The position numbers and the translations under genes are program-made. A stretch of DNA of 64,000 nt from Rodentibacter caecimuris. Its GTDB lineage: Bacteria; Pseudomonadota; Gammaproteobacteria; Enterobacterales; Pasteurellaceae. The DNA is taken from NCBI RefSeq assembly GCF_024622045.1, contig NZ_JANKBP010000005.1; one strand, given 5' to 3'. This document shows, one piece after another, positions 17,133 to 26,185 of this stretch (positions within the stretch are counted from its first letter, which is position 1; every line of letters begins with the position of its first letter). Below the pieces are notes generated by a model. That model was not told where the DNA came from. It searched no databases and worked only from the letters and a program-made list of their open reading frames with translations.

Positions 17133-18179
17133 TTATTGAGCGGCTTTTAATTTTTGATAATAGCCTTCATACAGCTCAATGGCATCATCAACATCAAGTT
17201 GCCATTGACTTCTATCGATCACATCTTGAGCGATAAATGTCGCACGATCATCCGTCAATTCTTTCGGCAAACGTTTCAATGCATTGAGATTGGAAGTGGG
17301 ATAACCGATTTGTAAGGTCAGTTTCTCAGCTACATCGGCGCTTAACAGATAATTAATCAGCTTATGTGCCCCTTCCACATTTTTAGCGGTTTTCGGAATA
17401 GCTAAATTATCAATCCAGAGCATCGTGCCCTCTTTCGGGTAAACCATGTCAATTTTAACCCCTTCGTTTTTTGCAATACGCACGGAGCCATTCCACAATA
17501 AGCCCACTTCGGTTTCTCCCGAAATAAAGCTGTTGGACGGATTATCCGAATTAAATGCCAAGATATTCCCACGCAACTTGAGCAATTCTTGATAAGCCTC
17601 TTCCAATACTTTTGGATCTTGCGTATTCGGGTCTTTGTTCATTTTTAACAGGGCAATATTGAACAATTCTCTTGGATCATCCAACATTTGTAAGCGCCCC
17701 TTAAATTCAGCGTTCCATAGATCGCCCCAAGATTGAAATTGGGCGGGATTCTGTGTTTCTGCGTTATAGGCAATGCCGGTCGCCCCGAATAATTGCGGTA
17801 ATGAATATTTGTTGCCCTTATCAAAAGGTTTATCCAGCATATTCGGATCTAATTCTTTGATAACGGGCAGTTTTTCGTGATTTAATTCTTTCAGCATATT
17901 TTCCCGTATCATTTTGGATACAAAATAGCTGGTTGGCGCAATCACATCATAACCGCCGTTTTCGCCTTGCGTTTTCAGTTTGGCATACATTGTTTCGTTT
18001 GATTCCAAACTGGACACAATGACTTTAATACCGGTTTCCTTGGTAAAGTTATCCAGTAACCCCTCCGGCACATATTCACTCCAAGTATAGAGATAAACCG
18101 TATTGTCATTTGCGGTTGCAATATTGTGAGTGCCTAATAAAAATACACTTGAAGTAAAAAGTGCGGTCCATTTTTTCAT
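17133..18179 (-). CDS. potD: Spermidine/putrescine-binding periplasmic protein (copy 1)
   Basis: Periplasmic solute-binding component of a polyamine ABC importer. The 348-residue product has a signal peptide (MKKWTALFTSSVFLLGTHNIATA, cleavage about residue 23), then VYLYTWSEYVPEGLLDNFTKETGIKV, the family N-terminus. The ligand-pocket segments SYFVSKM, NSDNPSNSFISGETEVGLLWNGS and MLWIDNLAIPKTAKN resemble E. coli PotD. No potA, potB or potC gene is adjacent, so it must work with permease genes elsewhere. A second paralogue lies at 34260-35312. Confidence 0.9.
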   Translation of the reverse strand: MKKWTALFTSSVFLLGTHNIATANDNTVYLYTWSEYVPEGLLDNFTKETGIKVIVSSLESNETMYAKLKTQGENGGYDVIAPTSYFVSKMIRENMLKELNHEKLPVIKELDPNMLDKPFDKGNKYSLPQLFGATGIAYNAETQNPAQFQSWGDLWNAEFKGRLQMLDDPRELFNIALLKMNKDPNTQDPKVLEEAYQELLKLRGNILAFNSDNPSNSFISGETEVGLLWNGSVRIAKNEGVKIDMVYPKEGTMLWIDNLAIPKTAKNVEGAHKLINYLLSADVAEKLTLQIGYPTSNLNALKRLPKELTDDRATFIAQDVIDRSQWQLDVDDAIELYEGYYQKLKAAQ

Positions 18180-18392
18180 AATTTTTTATTCTCCTAGTAA
18201 CAGAAAATAAAACCAGATCTCCGTAAAGTAAGATCGCCACACTCAAAGAGGGAAGAACCTTAGTATTTGAGGCTCAGTGATTGTAGGGCAAAAGGTCAAA
18301 TTTGCAACATCTTTTTAACATTCACCCCATATCGGGATTGGAAATAATGCGATATATGATGAGTTTTTAAACGCAGAAAAAGCCAATGGCTA

Positions 18393-19346
18393 TCAATTCG
18401 GCTTTTCAAAAAATTGCGTGATGTTTTTCATGACATTTTCCCTTAAACCGTCCCGTTCAAATAAAATCTCATGTTTTGCCTGATGAACCAATTCACAACT
18501 TGCATTGGGGAAAAGTGCGGTCAGTTTTTGCAGAGTTTTGTTGTCCACGATTTTTTCTTTTTCCGATTGCAAAATCAGCACGGGAATTTCAATCCGGGGG
18601 AGAATAGAAGGAAGGCGTTTTATCGCATTGAGGCATAAATGCACCCAGCGAAAAGTCGGGCCGCCAAGATGAAGAGCAGGATATTTTCGGTTGATTCGAT
18701 TCATCCATTTCATTCGGGTTTTACAAAAGCTTAATTCATTACGTTCAAGATGTGCCGGTTTGTAAGCCCCTTTGCCAAACACATAACGCGTGCCCTGCCC
18801 CAGTAAATTCATGGTGGCAATAATCAATTCATCACGCCGCGGATGTTTTAACGGCACGCCGAAAAAAGGCGAAGATAACACAGCTTTTTCAATATGATGA
18901 TCGCAATTCGCCAAATAGTAGGCAGCAATCAACGAACCAAGGGAATGCGACACCAAATGTTGGGTTTGATAGTCAAAAAGTGCGGTAGTTTTTTCAATCA
19001 CTTTTTGCATATCTTCCACATAAAAACGAAACTCGTCCAAATGCCCTTTTTCCGGATCGGATAAAAGCCGGTCAGAGTAGCCCTGCCCACGATGATCAAA
19101 CAACAACACATCGTAGCCTTGATGATAAAAATCGTAAGCCAACTCCGACCATTTCATCATATTTTCCGCTCGTCCGTTCACCAAAATCATCAATTTTTTG
19201 ACCGCACTTCCCTCGTGAACAAAATGCCGATAGGCAATGCGAACATTGCCTTTCCCAACAACATATTGGGTAGGCACGCTTTCAAAAAAAGGCAACAATT
19301 CCACCAAGGCAAATTGGCAAAAACGGGGTTCTCTTATCATAATCAT
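18393..19346 (-). CDS. pldB: Lysophospholipase L2-like alpha/beta hydrolase
   Basis: The 317-residue protein is a serine hydrolase of the monoacylglycerol-lipase/PldB family, which cleaves lysophospholipids at the membrane. It has the oxyanion region MILVNGRAENMMKWSELAYDFYHQGYDVLLFDHRGQG written here as motif GRAENMMKW and FDHRGQGYSD, the nucleophile elbow VSHSLGSLIAAYYL, the acid segment VLILQSEKEKIVDN, and the catalytic histidine in HQAKHEILFERD near residue 290. Two closely spaced start codons are possible. It is a single gene, divergent from the Sel1-repeat genes. Confidence 0.82.
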   Translation of the reverse strand: MIMIREPRFCQFALVELLPFFESVPTQYVVGKGNVRIAYRHFVHEGSAVKKLMILVNGRAENMMKWSELAYDFYHQGYDVLLFDHRGQGYSDRLLSDPEKGHLDEFRFYVEDMQKVIEKTTALFDYQTQHLVSHSLGSLIAAYYLANCDHHIEKAVLSSPFFGVPLKHPRRDELIIATMNLLGQGTRYVFGKGAYKPAHLERNELSFCKTRMKWMNRINRKYPALHLGGPTFRWVHLCLNAIKRLPSILPRIEIPVLILQSEKEKIVDNKTLQKLTALFPNASCELVHQAKHEILFERDGLRENVMKNITQFFEKPN

Positions 19347-19699
19347 TATTCCAATAGACTACAGGGGCTTGGGTAAATCCACAAAGATTGTCATTTCCCT
19401 ACGACTTAAAAAAACCGATATTTGGCATAAATGCACAAAACGGGAATTTCAACAAACAGCAACATAATATTGAAAAAATCAGCCAAAGCCGACCGCACTT
19501 TAAGGATTCGGGGTAGTCGGCATTATAGCATTTGTTCCGCCAAATTCGGCACTCTCTTTCCCTCCGTTTTCATCCCAATATCGCCCAAGTTTCAATCAAT
19601 TAAGGCAAGCCAAAGTATAAAATATTGCGCAAAAAAAAAAGAGCAGTCTATAATCATTTTTTAACCAATTCAACAATTTAACCAAAGAGGAAAAACCCA
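19347..19699. other. Intergenic region between pldB and the Sel1 genes
   Basis: 353 bp of AT-rich DNA holding divergent promoters. One Hin-type uptake signal (19492-19500) and a run of ten A (19631-19640) are present. No credible gene was seen in it. Confidence 0.5.
19625..19654 (+). promoter_or_regulatory. Promoter of the Sel1-repeat gene pair
   Basis: TTGCGC (19625-19630) and a perfect TATAAT (19649-19654) are 18 bp apart. The spacer begins with ten A residues, a tract that could change length by slippage and so alter promoter spacing; this is inference. Confidence 0.6.
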
Positions 19700-20248
19700 A
19701 TGAAATTCAACAAAACCACCTTATTTTTCACCGCACTTTTTGCCCTTTCTACCGCAACGATTAGCTCTGTGGTTTATGCGGATAATGCAAGCCAATTTCA
19801 ACAAGGCGTTGAAGCCGCAGAAAAAGGCGATTATCAAACCGCTTACAATCTTTGGAAACCGTTGGCAGAGCAAGGGGATTCATCGACTCAATATAATTTG
19901 GGGGTGATGTATCATCAAGGGCTAGGCATAAAACAAGATTATCACCAAGCGGTGAAATGGTACCGCTTGGCAGCAGAGCAAGGGTATGCAAATGCTCAAT
20001 ATAATTTGGGGGTGATGTATCATCAAGGGCTAGGCATAAAACAAGATTATCACCAAGCGGTGAAATGGTACACCTTAGCAGCGGAGCAAGGAGAGGCTAT
20101 GGCTCAAACTAATTTGGGGATTATGTATAGGCTTGGGCAAGGCGTTAAACAAGATATTTCGAAAGCAAAATATTGGGCAAGCCAAGCCTGTAAGGGCGGA
20201 AATCAGGACGGGTGTGAAGTGTTGGCTATGTTAGAGGAAGGGATATAA
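19700..20248 (+). CDS. Periplasmic Sel1-repeat (SLR) protein
   Basis: The 182-residue protein has a signal peptide (cleavage near VVYA, residue 27) and then 36-residue Sel1-like repeats of the form AQYNLGVMYHQGLGIKQDYHQAVKWYRLAAEQG: three clear full repeats plus partial ones at each end. Such helical repeats serve as protein-binding scaffolds; no specific partner is evident. Two neighbouring repeats are identical over 77 bp, which indicates recent duplication. A GAGG ribosome site precedes the start. The stop codon directly abuts the start of the next Sel1 gene, so the two are one operon. Confidence 0.85.
   Translation: MKFNKTTLFFTALFALSTATISSVVYADNASQFQQGVEAAEKGDYQTAYNLWKPLAEQGDSSTQYNLGVMYHQGLGIKQDYHQAVKWYRLAAEQGYANAQYNLGVMYHQGLGIKQDYHQAVKWYTLAAEQGEAMAQTNLGIMYRLGQGVKQDISKAKYWASQACKGGNQDGCEVLAMLEEGI
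19887..20071 (+). repeat. Recent 108-bp tandem duplication within a Sel1 gene
   Basis: Bases 19887-19963 and 19995-20071 are identical over 77 bp, at an offset of 108 bp (36 codons, one SLR unit). The length is a multiple of three, so copy-number change keeps the frame. Confidence 0.9.
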
Positions 20249-21307
20249 ATGAAAATCAAAAATTTATTACTTTGCGGCTTCGTTTTAGCCTTAGGTATTG
20301 GGGCTGGGGTTTATTTTACCCAGTATTATCCTGAGCAAGCTGAGGCTCGTCAGTTGGAAAAACAAATTCAACGTGATTATTATGGTGGCACATTTAAATT
20401 ATCTGATTCCGAAGAAAAAGAAATCACCCCCGAGAGATTGAGAGTGCTGGCAGAAAAAGGCTATGCTGTCGCTCAATACGGATTGGCTGAGTTTTATCAG
20501 GAAAATGAGAATAATACATTAGCGAAAAAATGGTATGAAAAAGCCGCCGAGCAGAAAATGGCTCGTGCTTATGTGAAATTGGCGGATCTTGAGGAAAACC
20601 AATCTGATAAAAAAGCCTTGTTAGAAAAAGCCTCAGCCTTGGGGGATGCTGAAGCTGATTATGATTTAGCGATGATTTTTTATTTGGAAAATGATGAACT
20701 CACCGCAGCAATGTTGGCTGAAAAATCAGCTAAGGCAGGTTATTTTCAGGCAATGTCCTTATTACCCGGAATATATCGAGAAGGAATCGGGGTAAAACAA
20801 AACTGGGAGAAAGCCTTTGATTGGTCGTTACAAACTTATCGACAAGCAAAAGCGTTAAATGTGGCAGCAGTTGAACCGGCAGTTGTTCTGGAAATGAAAA
20901 ATACCAATCTTTGGCTTGAAGACACCTATAAACAGTTGGCAATTTTCTATTTATTAGGGATTGGCACAGAAAAAAATGAAGCTAAAGCCCAACAGTTATT
21001 AGCGGAGAGAAATGCACTTTTACAAGATGCGGTATTGAAGATATTCCTAAAAACAGAATTAACCCTTGATGAATTAAAAGCTGAGATTTTAACCATGGAT
21101 ATTCCGAAAGCATACCAAGAACGAGTGGCAATTTTAGAGGCTGAAATGAATAGCAACCGTGATCCTGAGTTTTGGCTAAAATTAGGTGAGAAAACGGAAG
21201 ATCAAACAAAAGCCAAAGGTTATTTTGGTTCTGCCTGTGATTTTGGTAGCCAGAAAGGTTGCGATAAATATCGTGAAATTAATGAAAAAGAAATGAAGAA
21301 CGAGTAA
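20249..21307 (+). CDS. Membrane-anchored Sel1-like repeat protein
   Basis: The 352-residue protein begins with an uncleaved-looking hydrophobic segment (MKIKNLLLCGFVLALGIGAGVYF) and continues with degenerate Sel1-like helical pairs, e.g. AVAQYGLAEFYQENENNTLAKKWYEKAAEQ and FQAMSLLPGIYREGIGVKQNWEKAFDW. The C-terminus (AKGYFGSACDFGSQKGCDKYREI) parallels the C-terminal cysteine pair of its upstream neighbour. It starts on the base after the neighbour's stop codon. The two probably act together in the periplasm; the role is unknown. Confidence 0.75.
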   Translation: MKIKNLLLCGFVLALGIGAGVYFTQYYPEQAEARQLEKQIQRDYYGGTFKLSDSEEKEITPERLRVLAEKGYAVAQYGLAEFYQENENNTLAKKWYEKAAEQKMARAYVKLADLEENQSDKKALLEKASALGDAEADYDLAMIFYLENDELTAAMLAEKSAKAGYFQAMSLLPGIYREGIGVKQNWEKAFDWSLQTYRQAKALNVAAVEPAVVLEMKNTNLWLEDTYKQLAIFYLLGIGTEKNEAKAQQLLAERNALLQDAVLKIFLKTELTLDELKAEILTMDIPKAYQERVAILEAEMNSNRDPEFWLKLGEKTEDQTKAKGYFGSACDFGSQKGCDKYREINEKEMKNE

Positions 21308-21312
21308 ATAAC

Positions 21313-21350
21313 AAACGGTCGGCTGTTCTGTTAAACAACCGACCGTTTTT
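21313..21350 (+). terminator. Terminator of the Sel1 operon
   Basis: AAACGGTCGG and CCGACCGTTT pair around a short loop, followed by T5. It lies between the rightward Sel1 genes and leftward asd. Confidence 0.85.
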
Positions 21351-21367
21351 ACGTTAGCGAGTAAAAC

Positions 21368-22483
21368 CTACCCCACCAACTGTTTCAAAATACGGCGAAC
21401 CGGTTCTGCCGCACCCCATAAGAGTTGGTCGCCCACGGTGAACGCAGCGAGGTATTCGCCCCCCATAGCGAGTTTGCGTAAACGTCCGACAGGCACACTT
21501 AATGTGCCGGTAACTTTCGCAGGGGTTAATTCGCGTAATGTGGTTTCTTTGTCGTTTGGAATCACTTTCACCCATTCATTGTGTGAGGCAATGATTTGTT
21601 CGATTTCCGCTAACGGTAAATCTTTTTTCAGTTTAATGGTGAAGGCTTGGCTGTGGCAACGCAAAGCACCGATACGTACGCACAAACCATCAACCGGAAT
21701 AGGATTGTTGCTTAAACCAAGAATTTTGTTGGTTTCGGCATAGCCTTTCCATTCTTCTTTGGTTTGCCCTGTTTCCGGTAATAATTTATCGATCCAAGGG
21801 ATCAGGCTACCACCAAGTGCCGCACCAAAGTTTTCTGTTGGAAAATCAGCAGAACGCATTTCTGCCGTCACTTTGCGTTCAATGTCTAAAATAGAAGACG
21901 CAGGGTTGGCTAATTCCTCTTTCACGGCATCACGCAATAAGCCCATTTGGGAAAGCAATTCACGCATATTTTTTGCGCCTGCACCTGATGCGGCTTGGTA
22001 GGTCGCTACAGAGACCCATTCCACCAAATCACGCTCAAACAAACCGCCGATTGCCATCAGCATAAGGCTCACTGTGCAGTTGCCGCCTACGAAGGTTTTA
22101 ATGCCGTTCTTTAAGCCTTCGTCAATCACGTTTTGGTTTACCGGATCGAGTACGATAATGGCATCTTTTTCCATACGTAACGTTGAAGCCGCATCAACCC
22201 AGTAGCCGCTCCAACCCATTGCTTTTAATTTTGGATAGACTTCGTTGGTGTAATCGCCGCCCTGACAGGTGACGATAATGTCTAATTTCTTTAGTTCATC
22301 AATATCAAAGGCATTTTTGAGTTCACCAGTATCTTTGTCGGCGAATACAGGGGCTTTTTGCCCTGCTTGTGAAGTAGTGAAGAAAATAGGATTGATGTTC
22401 GCAAAATCATTTTCTTGAACCATTCGATCCATTAATACGGAACCGACCATTCCGCGCCATCCGATAAAACCGACGTTTTTCAT
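21368..22483 (-). CDS. asd: Aspartate-semialdehyde dehydrogenase
   Basis: Makes aspartate semialdehyde for lysine, threonine, methionine and diaminopimelate synthesis. The 371-residue product has the NADP-binding start VGFIGWRGMVGSVLMDRM and the active-site motif FVGGNCTVSLMLMA with the catalytic cysteine near residue 135, of the Gram-negative long subtype (E. coli 367). The substrate-binding IGALRCHSQAF segment is intact. It is a single gene. Confidence 0.97.
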   Translation of the reverse strand: MKNVGFIGWRGMVGSVLMDRMVQENDFANINPIFFTTSQAGQKAPVFADKDTGELKNAFDIDELKKLDIIVTCQGGDYTNEVYPKLKAMGWSGYWVDAASTLRMEKDAIIVLDPVNQNVIDEGLKNGIKTFVGGNCTVSLMLMAIGGLFERDLVEWVSVATYQAASGAGAKNMRELLSQMGLLRDAVKEELANPASSILDIERKVTAEMRSADFPTENFGAALGGSLIPWIDKLLPETGQTKEEWKGYAETNKILGLSNNPIPVDGLCVRIGALRCHSQAFTIKLKKDLPLAEIEQIIASHNEWVKVIPNDKETTLRELTPAKVTGTLSVPVGRLRKLAMGGEYLAAFTVGDQLLWGAAEPVRRILKQLVG

Positions 22484-22603
22484 AGTTTTTCCTTTGTTAA
22501 TATTGTGTTTGAATGGGTTTATTAATTACAAGATAGTGTGAGCAAAATCAAGTTTTTTATGATGAATAAACATAAATTTATCTATCCGTTAATGCTTATA
22601 CAA

Positions 22604-22630
22604 GAAAAAATCCCCTTTCGGGGATTTTCA
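22604..22630 (-). terminator. Terminator of the N-glucosyltransferase gene
   Basis: AAAATCCCC-TTTC-GGGGATTTT: a perfect 9-bp stem with a T-run leftward, placed 17 bp after the stop of the gene at 22647. Confidence 0.88.
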
Positions 22631-22646
22631 GTTATTTTAAGCCGTC

Positions 22647-24671
22647 TTAATTAGTTTTAGTCGATTTTTTCGCTGCGGTTGTTTTTGCCGTAGATTTCGC
22701 TTCAGATTTGACCGCACTTTTCTTAGCCACTGTTTTTGAAGCACTTGTTTGCGCTGTCGCTTTTTTAGTTGCCGGTTTTCTTGCCGTTGTTTTTCTCTTC
22801 GGTTTTTCACCTAAATTAGCAAGTTTCCACTCATTAAATTTTTCCAATAAGACTTTACCCATCGGACTTGGATCGCCGGTAAAGAGTGTTTGTAAACCGT
22901 TATTTTCAATAATATGGTGACGTAAAGCCAGACGTTCCTCATGATTTTCTGCTAAACGAATGGCTCTCTCCACATATTCATCTACGGTATTGGCAATGAG
23001 CCATTCAGGTAAACCTAGGCGTTTGAATAAGCCTTCATCAATATGTTCATGCACTTCTGAACCGGTTTTACAGATTCCCACCAAACCAAGGGTGATCATA
23101 TCAATAATGCCGTTTGTATTACCAAATGGGAATGGGTTTACCATCATATCGCAATTGTGCAAAATCCGGAGATATTGGTGATAAGGTGAATGTGGATGTG
23201 CCGTGGCATCATCACCTAAATAAGATTTAATAAAACGCTCGACATAAGGGTGGGTAATACCGCTGGATTGACCCAATGCAAAGTGGAAGTGTACTTTGAC
23301 GTTGGCTCGATCACGAATGGCTTTTAATGCTTCCAAGAAATAAGGATTTAATTTCATTGTGGTGGAGGCAATACCAATATTCACAACTTCCGGATTTGTA
23401 CGTAGGCGATATTCTACATTCTGTGGTGCTAAGGCCGATGGTACATAAGGAAGCGCATCTTTCGGCAAACGTAATAAGGTTTCACTAAAACATTCTTCTG
23501 AGCCTACATAATCGTCTTCTACAATCACATATTCAATAAAATCAGAATGAGTGGTGGCTGGGTGTCCTAGTGCAATGGCTTGAATTGGCGCAAGGCGAGT
23601 ATTGCTGGCAAAAATTGTCGTAAGATCCATACCAATACTTGGCATATAAAGCATAGCTGCGCCGTTTTCATCACAAATCGCTTTTAAGAACGTCAGTTTA
23701 TCAAGGATATTATTACCTTTGATTAAATGGAACTCGTCAAATACGTCTCTGCCCGCATCATCTACAGCCTTACCACCGATACCAATTAAATAGAAATGTT
23801 CACGTGCGGCAATCATTGATGTTGAATGCGTGCGATAGATTGAGTGTGCGGAATGAAAATGTTCTAAAAGTACAACCATCACCGGCTTACCATTACGCTC
23901 ACCTAATTTTGTTACATCACGATCAGTCCAGCCCTGCCCAAGAAGAAAGCGACGTATAACCTGGTTTAATCCCCGTTTTACATTATGTTTATTCTGTGCA
24001 ACATCATAACTACAATGCATATATACATCATGAGAAATACCACTAGGAAGATTGTTTAGACTTTCAATCTGCGCTAATTTTTCAGGGAACCATTGTAAGA
24101 GGGCTGCACGTTTACCAAATGATTGTTCCGTACCAATAAAACGAGGTGACTGTAATGCAAAACACAGAGAGGCACAAAGTTCCGGATTAATATTCCATAA
24201 CGCATCTAAATTAAGGTTAACATTTGATTCCGGCAAATATAAAATGCAGAACTTAATCAATGCAGATTCTGACGTATCCAAATGAATATCTAACGGGTTC
24301 TCAGGATTTGGCTTCCGATTATAGGTTTGTAAAATGTGATCTGCATTTACAAAAGGTGATGAAGCAAAAATCATATTCAGCCAACGTTGTAAAGTTAAGA
24401 AACGTTGTGCGCCGGAAGTAGAAACTTCTAATTTAGGATCAGTGAATAATTCTGTAATTGCCACTGCCATACGAGTAGCAAAATAGATATGTTTATCCTG
24501 GGCTAGATTTTCAAGCTGTTTGGGAAAATCAATTTCAATATCCTTAATTTCGCCAAAGTTTGAATCAATTTTACCAAGGATATCAAGCAGCTCTACACAA
24601 GCATCTTCATAATTTTTTGCTGCAACTTTTTTTTCAAAACGTACAACACTTGGTTGTTTCACTTCAGACAT
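22647..24671 (-). CDS. HMW1C-like cytoplasmic N-glucosyltransferase with Lys/Ala/Thr-rich tail
   Basis: The 674-residue protein closely resembles the Actinobacillus pleuropneumoniae NGT and Haemophilus HMW1C, which transfer glucose from UDP-Glc to Asn in Asn-X-Ser/Thr sites of adhesins in the cytoplasm. Shared blocks include ASSPFVNADHILQTYN, FHSAHSIYRTHSTSMIAARE, LAPIQAIALGHPATTHSDF and the GT41-type donor-binding region IGIASTTMKLNPYFLEAL. Relative to the known ~620-residue enzymes it has an extra tail from about residue 622, built of K, A, T and S (KPATKKATAQTSASKT and similar), which contains an uptake signal encoding KSAVK. It sits directly after rimO, as ngt does near rimO in A. pleuropneumoniae; the companion agt glucosyltransferase gene is absent here. 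Confidence 0.9.
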   Translation of the reverse strand: MSEVKQPSVVRFEKKVAAKNYEDACVELLDILGKIDSNFGEIKDIEIDFPKQLENLAQDKHIYFATRMAVAITELFTDPKLEVSTSGAQRFLTLQRWLNMIFASSPFVNADHILQTYNRKPNPENPLDIHLDTSESALIKFCILYLPESNVNLNLDALWNINPELCASLCFALQSPRFIGTEQSFGKRAALLQWFPEKLAQIESLNNLPSGISHDVYMHCSYDVAQNKHNVKRGLNQVIRRFLLGQGWTDRDVTKLGERNGKPVMVVLLEHFHSAHSIYRTHSTSMIAAREHFYLIGIGGKAVDDAGRDVFDEFHLIKGNNILDKLTFLKAICDENGAAMLYMPSIGMDLTTIFASNTRLAPIQAIALGHPATTHSDFIEYVIVEDDYVGSEECFSETLLRLPKDALPYVPSALAPQNVEYRLRTNPEVVNIGIASTTMKLNPYFLEALKAIRDRANVKVHFHFALGQSSGITHPYVERFIKSYLGDDATAHPHSPYHQYLRILHNCDMMVNPFPFGNTNGIIDMITLGLVGICKTGSEVHEHIDEGLFKRLGLPEWLIANTVDEYVERAIRLAENHEERLALRHHIIENNGLQTLFTGDPSPMGKVLLEKFNEWKLANLGEKPKRKTTARKPATKKATAQTSASKTVAKKSAVKSEAKSTAKTTAAKKSTKTN

Positions 24672-24694
24672 TTTATTTTCCTTTTTATTTTAAT

Positions 24695-26032
24695 TTAACA
24701 AGTTCCCCACAGATCATATTCATCTGATTGGGTAATGGAGACTTTAATTACATCGCCGACTTTTACATCAGTGCCGCTTATATTATCAATATAAACCAAA
24801 CCATCCACTTCCGGCGCATCCGCTTTGGAACGTCCAATGATACCTTCGTCATCAATTTCATCCACCAGCACTTCTAAGGTTTTACCTACTTTTTGTTTCA
24901 AACGGTTAGCTGAAATTTCTTGTTGTAATTGCATAAAACGATGGTAGCGTTCTTCTTTGATTTCTTCCGGTACTTGCTCTGCCATCTCCGTTGCCGGGGC
25001 ACCGTCCACCGGACTAAATTTAAAACAGCCGACACGATCGAGTTGGGCTTCTTTCAAGAAATCAAGTAATAATTGAAAATCTTCTTCCGTTTCACCCGGG
25101 AAACCCACAATAAAGGTGGAACGCAAGGTTAAATCGGGGCAAATTTCACGCCATTTTTTAATCCGCTCTAAAGTGCGGTCAATACTTCCCGGCCTTTTCA
25201 TTGCTTTGAGAATTTTCGGGCTGGCGTGCTGCAAAGGAATATCCAAATAAGGCAATAACGTGCCGTCTGCCATAAGAGGGATTAAATCATCAACGTGTGG
25301 ATACGGATAAACATAATGCAGACGGACCCAAATGCCGAGTTTCCCTAGCTGTTTACAAAGCGTCATTAAATCGTTTTTAATCGGCATTCCGTTCCAGAAT
25401 GAGGTTTTTACCCCTCCCTCTTGGCGTTTTAAATCCAGAGAATAGGCGGAAGTATCTTGCGATACGACGAGCAACTCTTTCACCCCGGCTTCAGCTAAAC
25501 GTTTGGCTTCCTCTAATACCTGAGTGATAGAGCGGCTTTCCAAATCACCACGCATGGAAGGTATAATGCAAAATGTGCAGCGATGATCACAGCCTTCAGA
25601 AATCTTCAAATAAGCATAATGTTTTGGGGTTAATTTCACCCCTTGTTTAGGCACAAGGCTAAAGTAAGGATTATGTGTCGGTTTCGGCACGTATTTATGT
25701 ACTTGAGCCATTACAGCTTCATAGCTATGAGGACCGGAGACTTCCAATACTTTCGGGTGTACCTCACGAATACGGTCTTCTTTTGCACCAAGACAACCGG
25801 TAACAATCACCCGACCATTTTCTTCTAACGCCTCTCCGATGGCTTCTAAAGATTCTTGCACTGCGCTATCAATAAAACCGCATGTATTGACGATCACCAA
25901 ATCAACGTTTTCATAATTCGGTACGATATTGTAACCATCACTACGTAATTCTGTCAGAATACGTTCAGAATCCACTAAGTTTTTAGGACAACCCAAGCTC
26001 ACAAAGCCAATATTCGGGGTTGAATTTTGCAT
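24695..26032 (-). CDS. rimO: Ribosomal protein S12 methylthiotransferase RimO
   Basis: Radical-SAM enzyme that methylthiolates Asp89 of S12. Start ATG 26030-26032 (MQNSTPNIGFVSLGCPKNLVDSERI) aligns with the family; an earlier in-frame ATG would add 26 unrelated residues. The 445-residue product has the N-terminal UPF0004 domain with three cysteines (LGCPKN, VNTCGFI, TGCLGA), the radical-SAM CDHRCTFCIIP motif about residue 140, and a C-terminal TRAM domain. It is 23 bp upstream of the N-glucosyltransferase and probably co-transcribed with it. Confidence 0.95.
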   Translation of the reverse strand: MQNSTPNIGFVSLGCPKNLVDSERILTELRSDGYNIVPNYENVDLVIVNTCGFIDSAVQESLEAIGEALEENGRVIVTGCLGAKEDRIREVHPKVLEVSGPHSYEAVMAQVHKYVPKPTHNPYFSLVPKQGVKLTPKHYAYLKISEGCDHRCTFCIIPSMRGDLESRSITQVLEEAKRLAEAGVKELLVVSQDTSAYSLDLKRQEGGVKTSFWNGMPIKNDLMTLCKQLGKLGIWVRLHYVYPYPHVDDLIPLMADGTLLPYLDIPLQHASPKILKAMKRPGSIDRTLERIKKWREICPDLTLRSTFIVGFPGETEEDFQLLLDFLKEAQLDRVGCFKFSPVDGAPATEMAEQVPEEIKEERYHRFMQLQQEISANRLKQKVGKTLEVLVDEIDDEGIIGRSKADAPEVDGLVYIDNISGTDVKVGDVIKVSITQSDEYDLWGTC

Positions 26033-26185
26033 AAGTTTATCTCTATTCCACATCCATAAAGCGCTTAATTTTACTGAATTTCCGAGTAAAATGCGACCAA
26101 AGAAAAGCAAAAGATTATAAAATTAACTATATTTTTATTTTTCAAGTGGGTAGAATCCTATACTTTATGAATAAAAAACAGCACT

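Noticed and set aside
22647..22810. Frameshift or read-through as origin of the Lys/Ala/Thr-rich tail of the glucosyltransferase
   Set aside because: The tail is in frame, has consistent Lys/Ala/Thr composition, ends at a proper stop and is followed by a terminator, so it looks like a real part of the protein.
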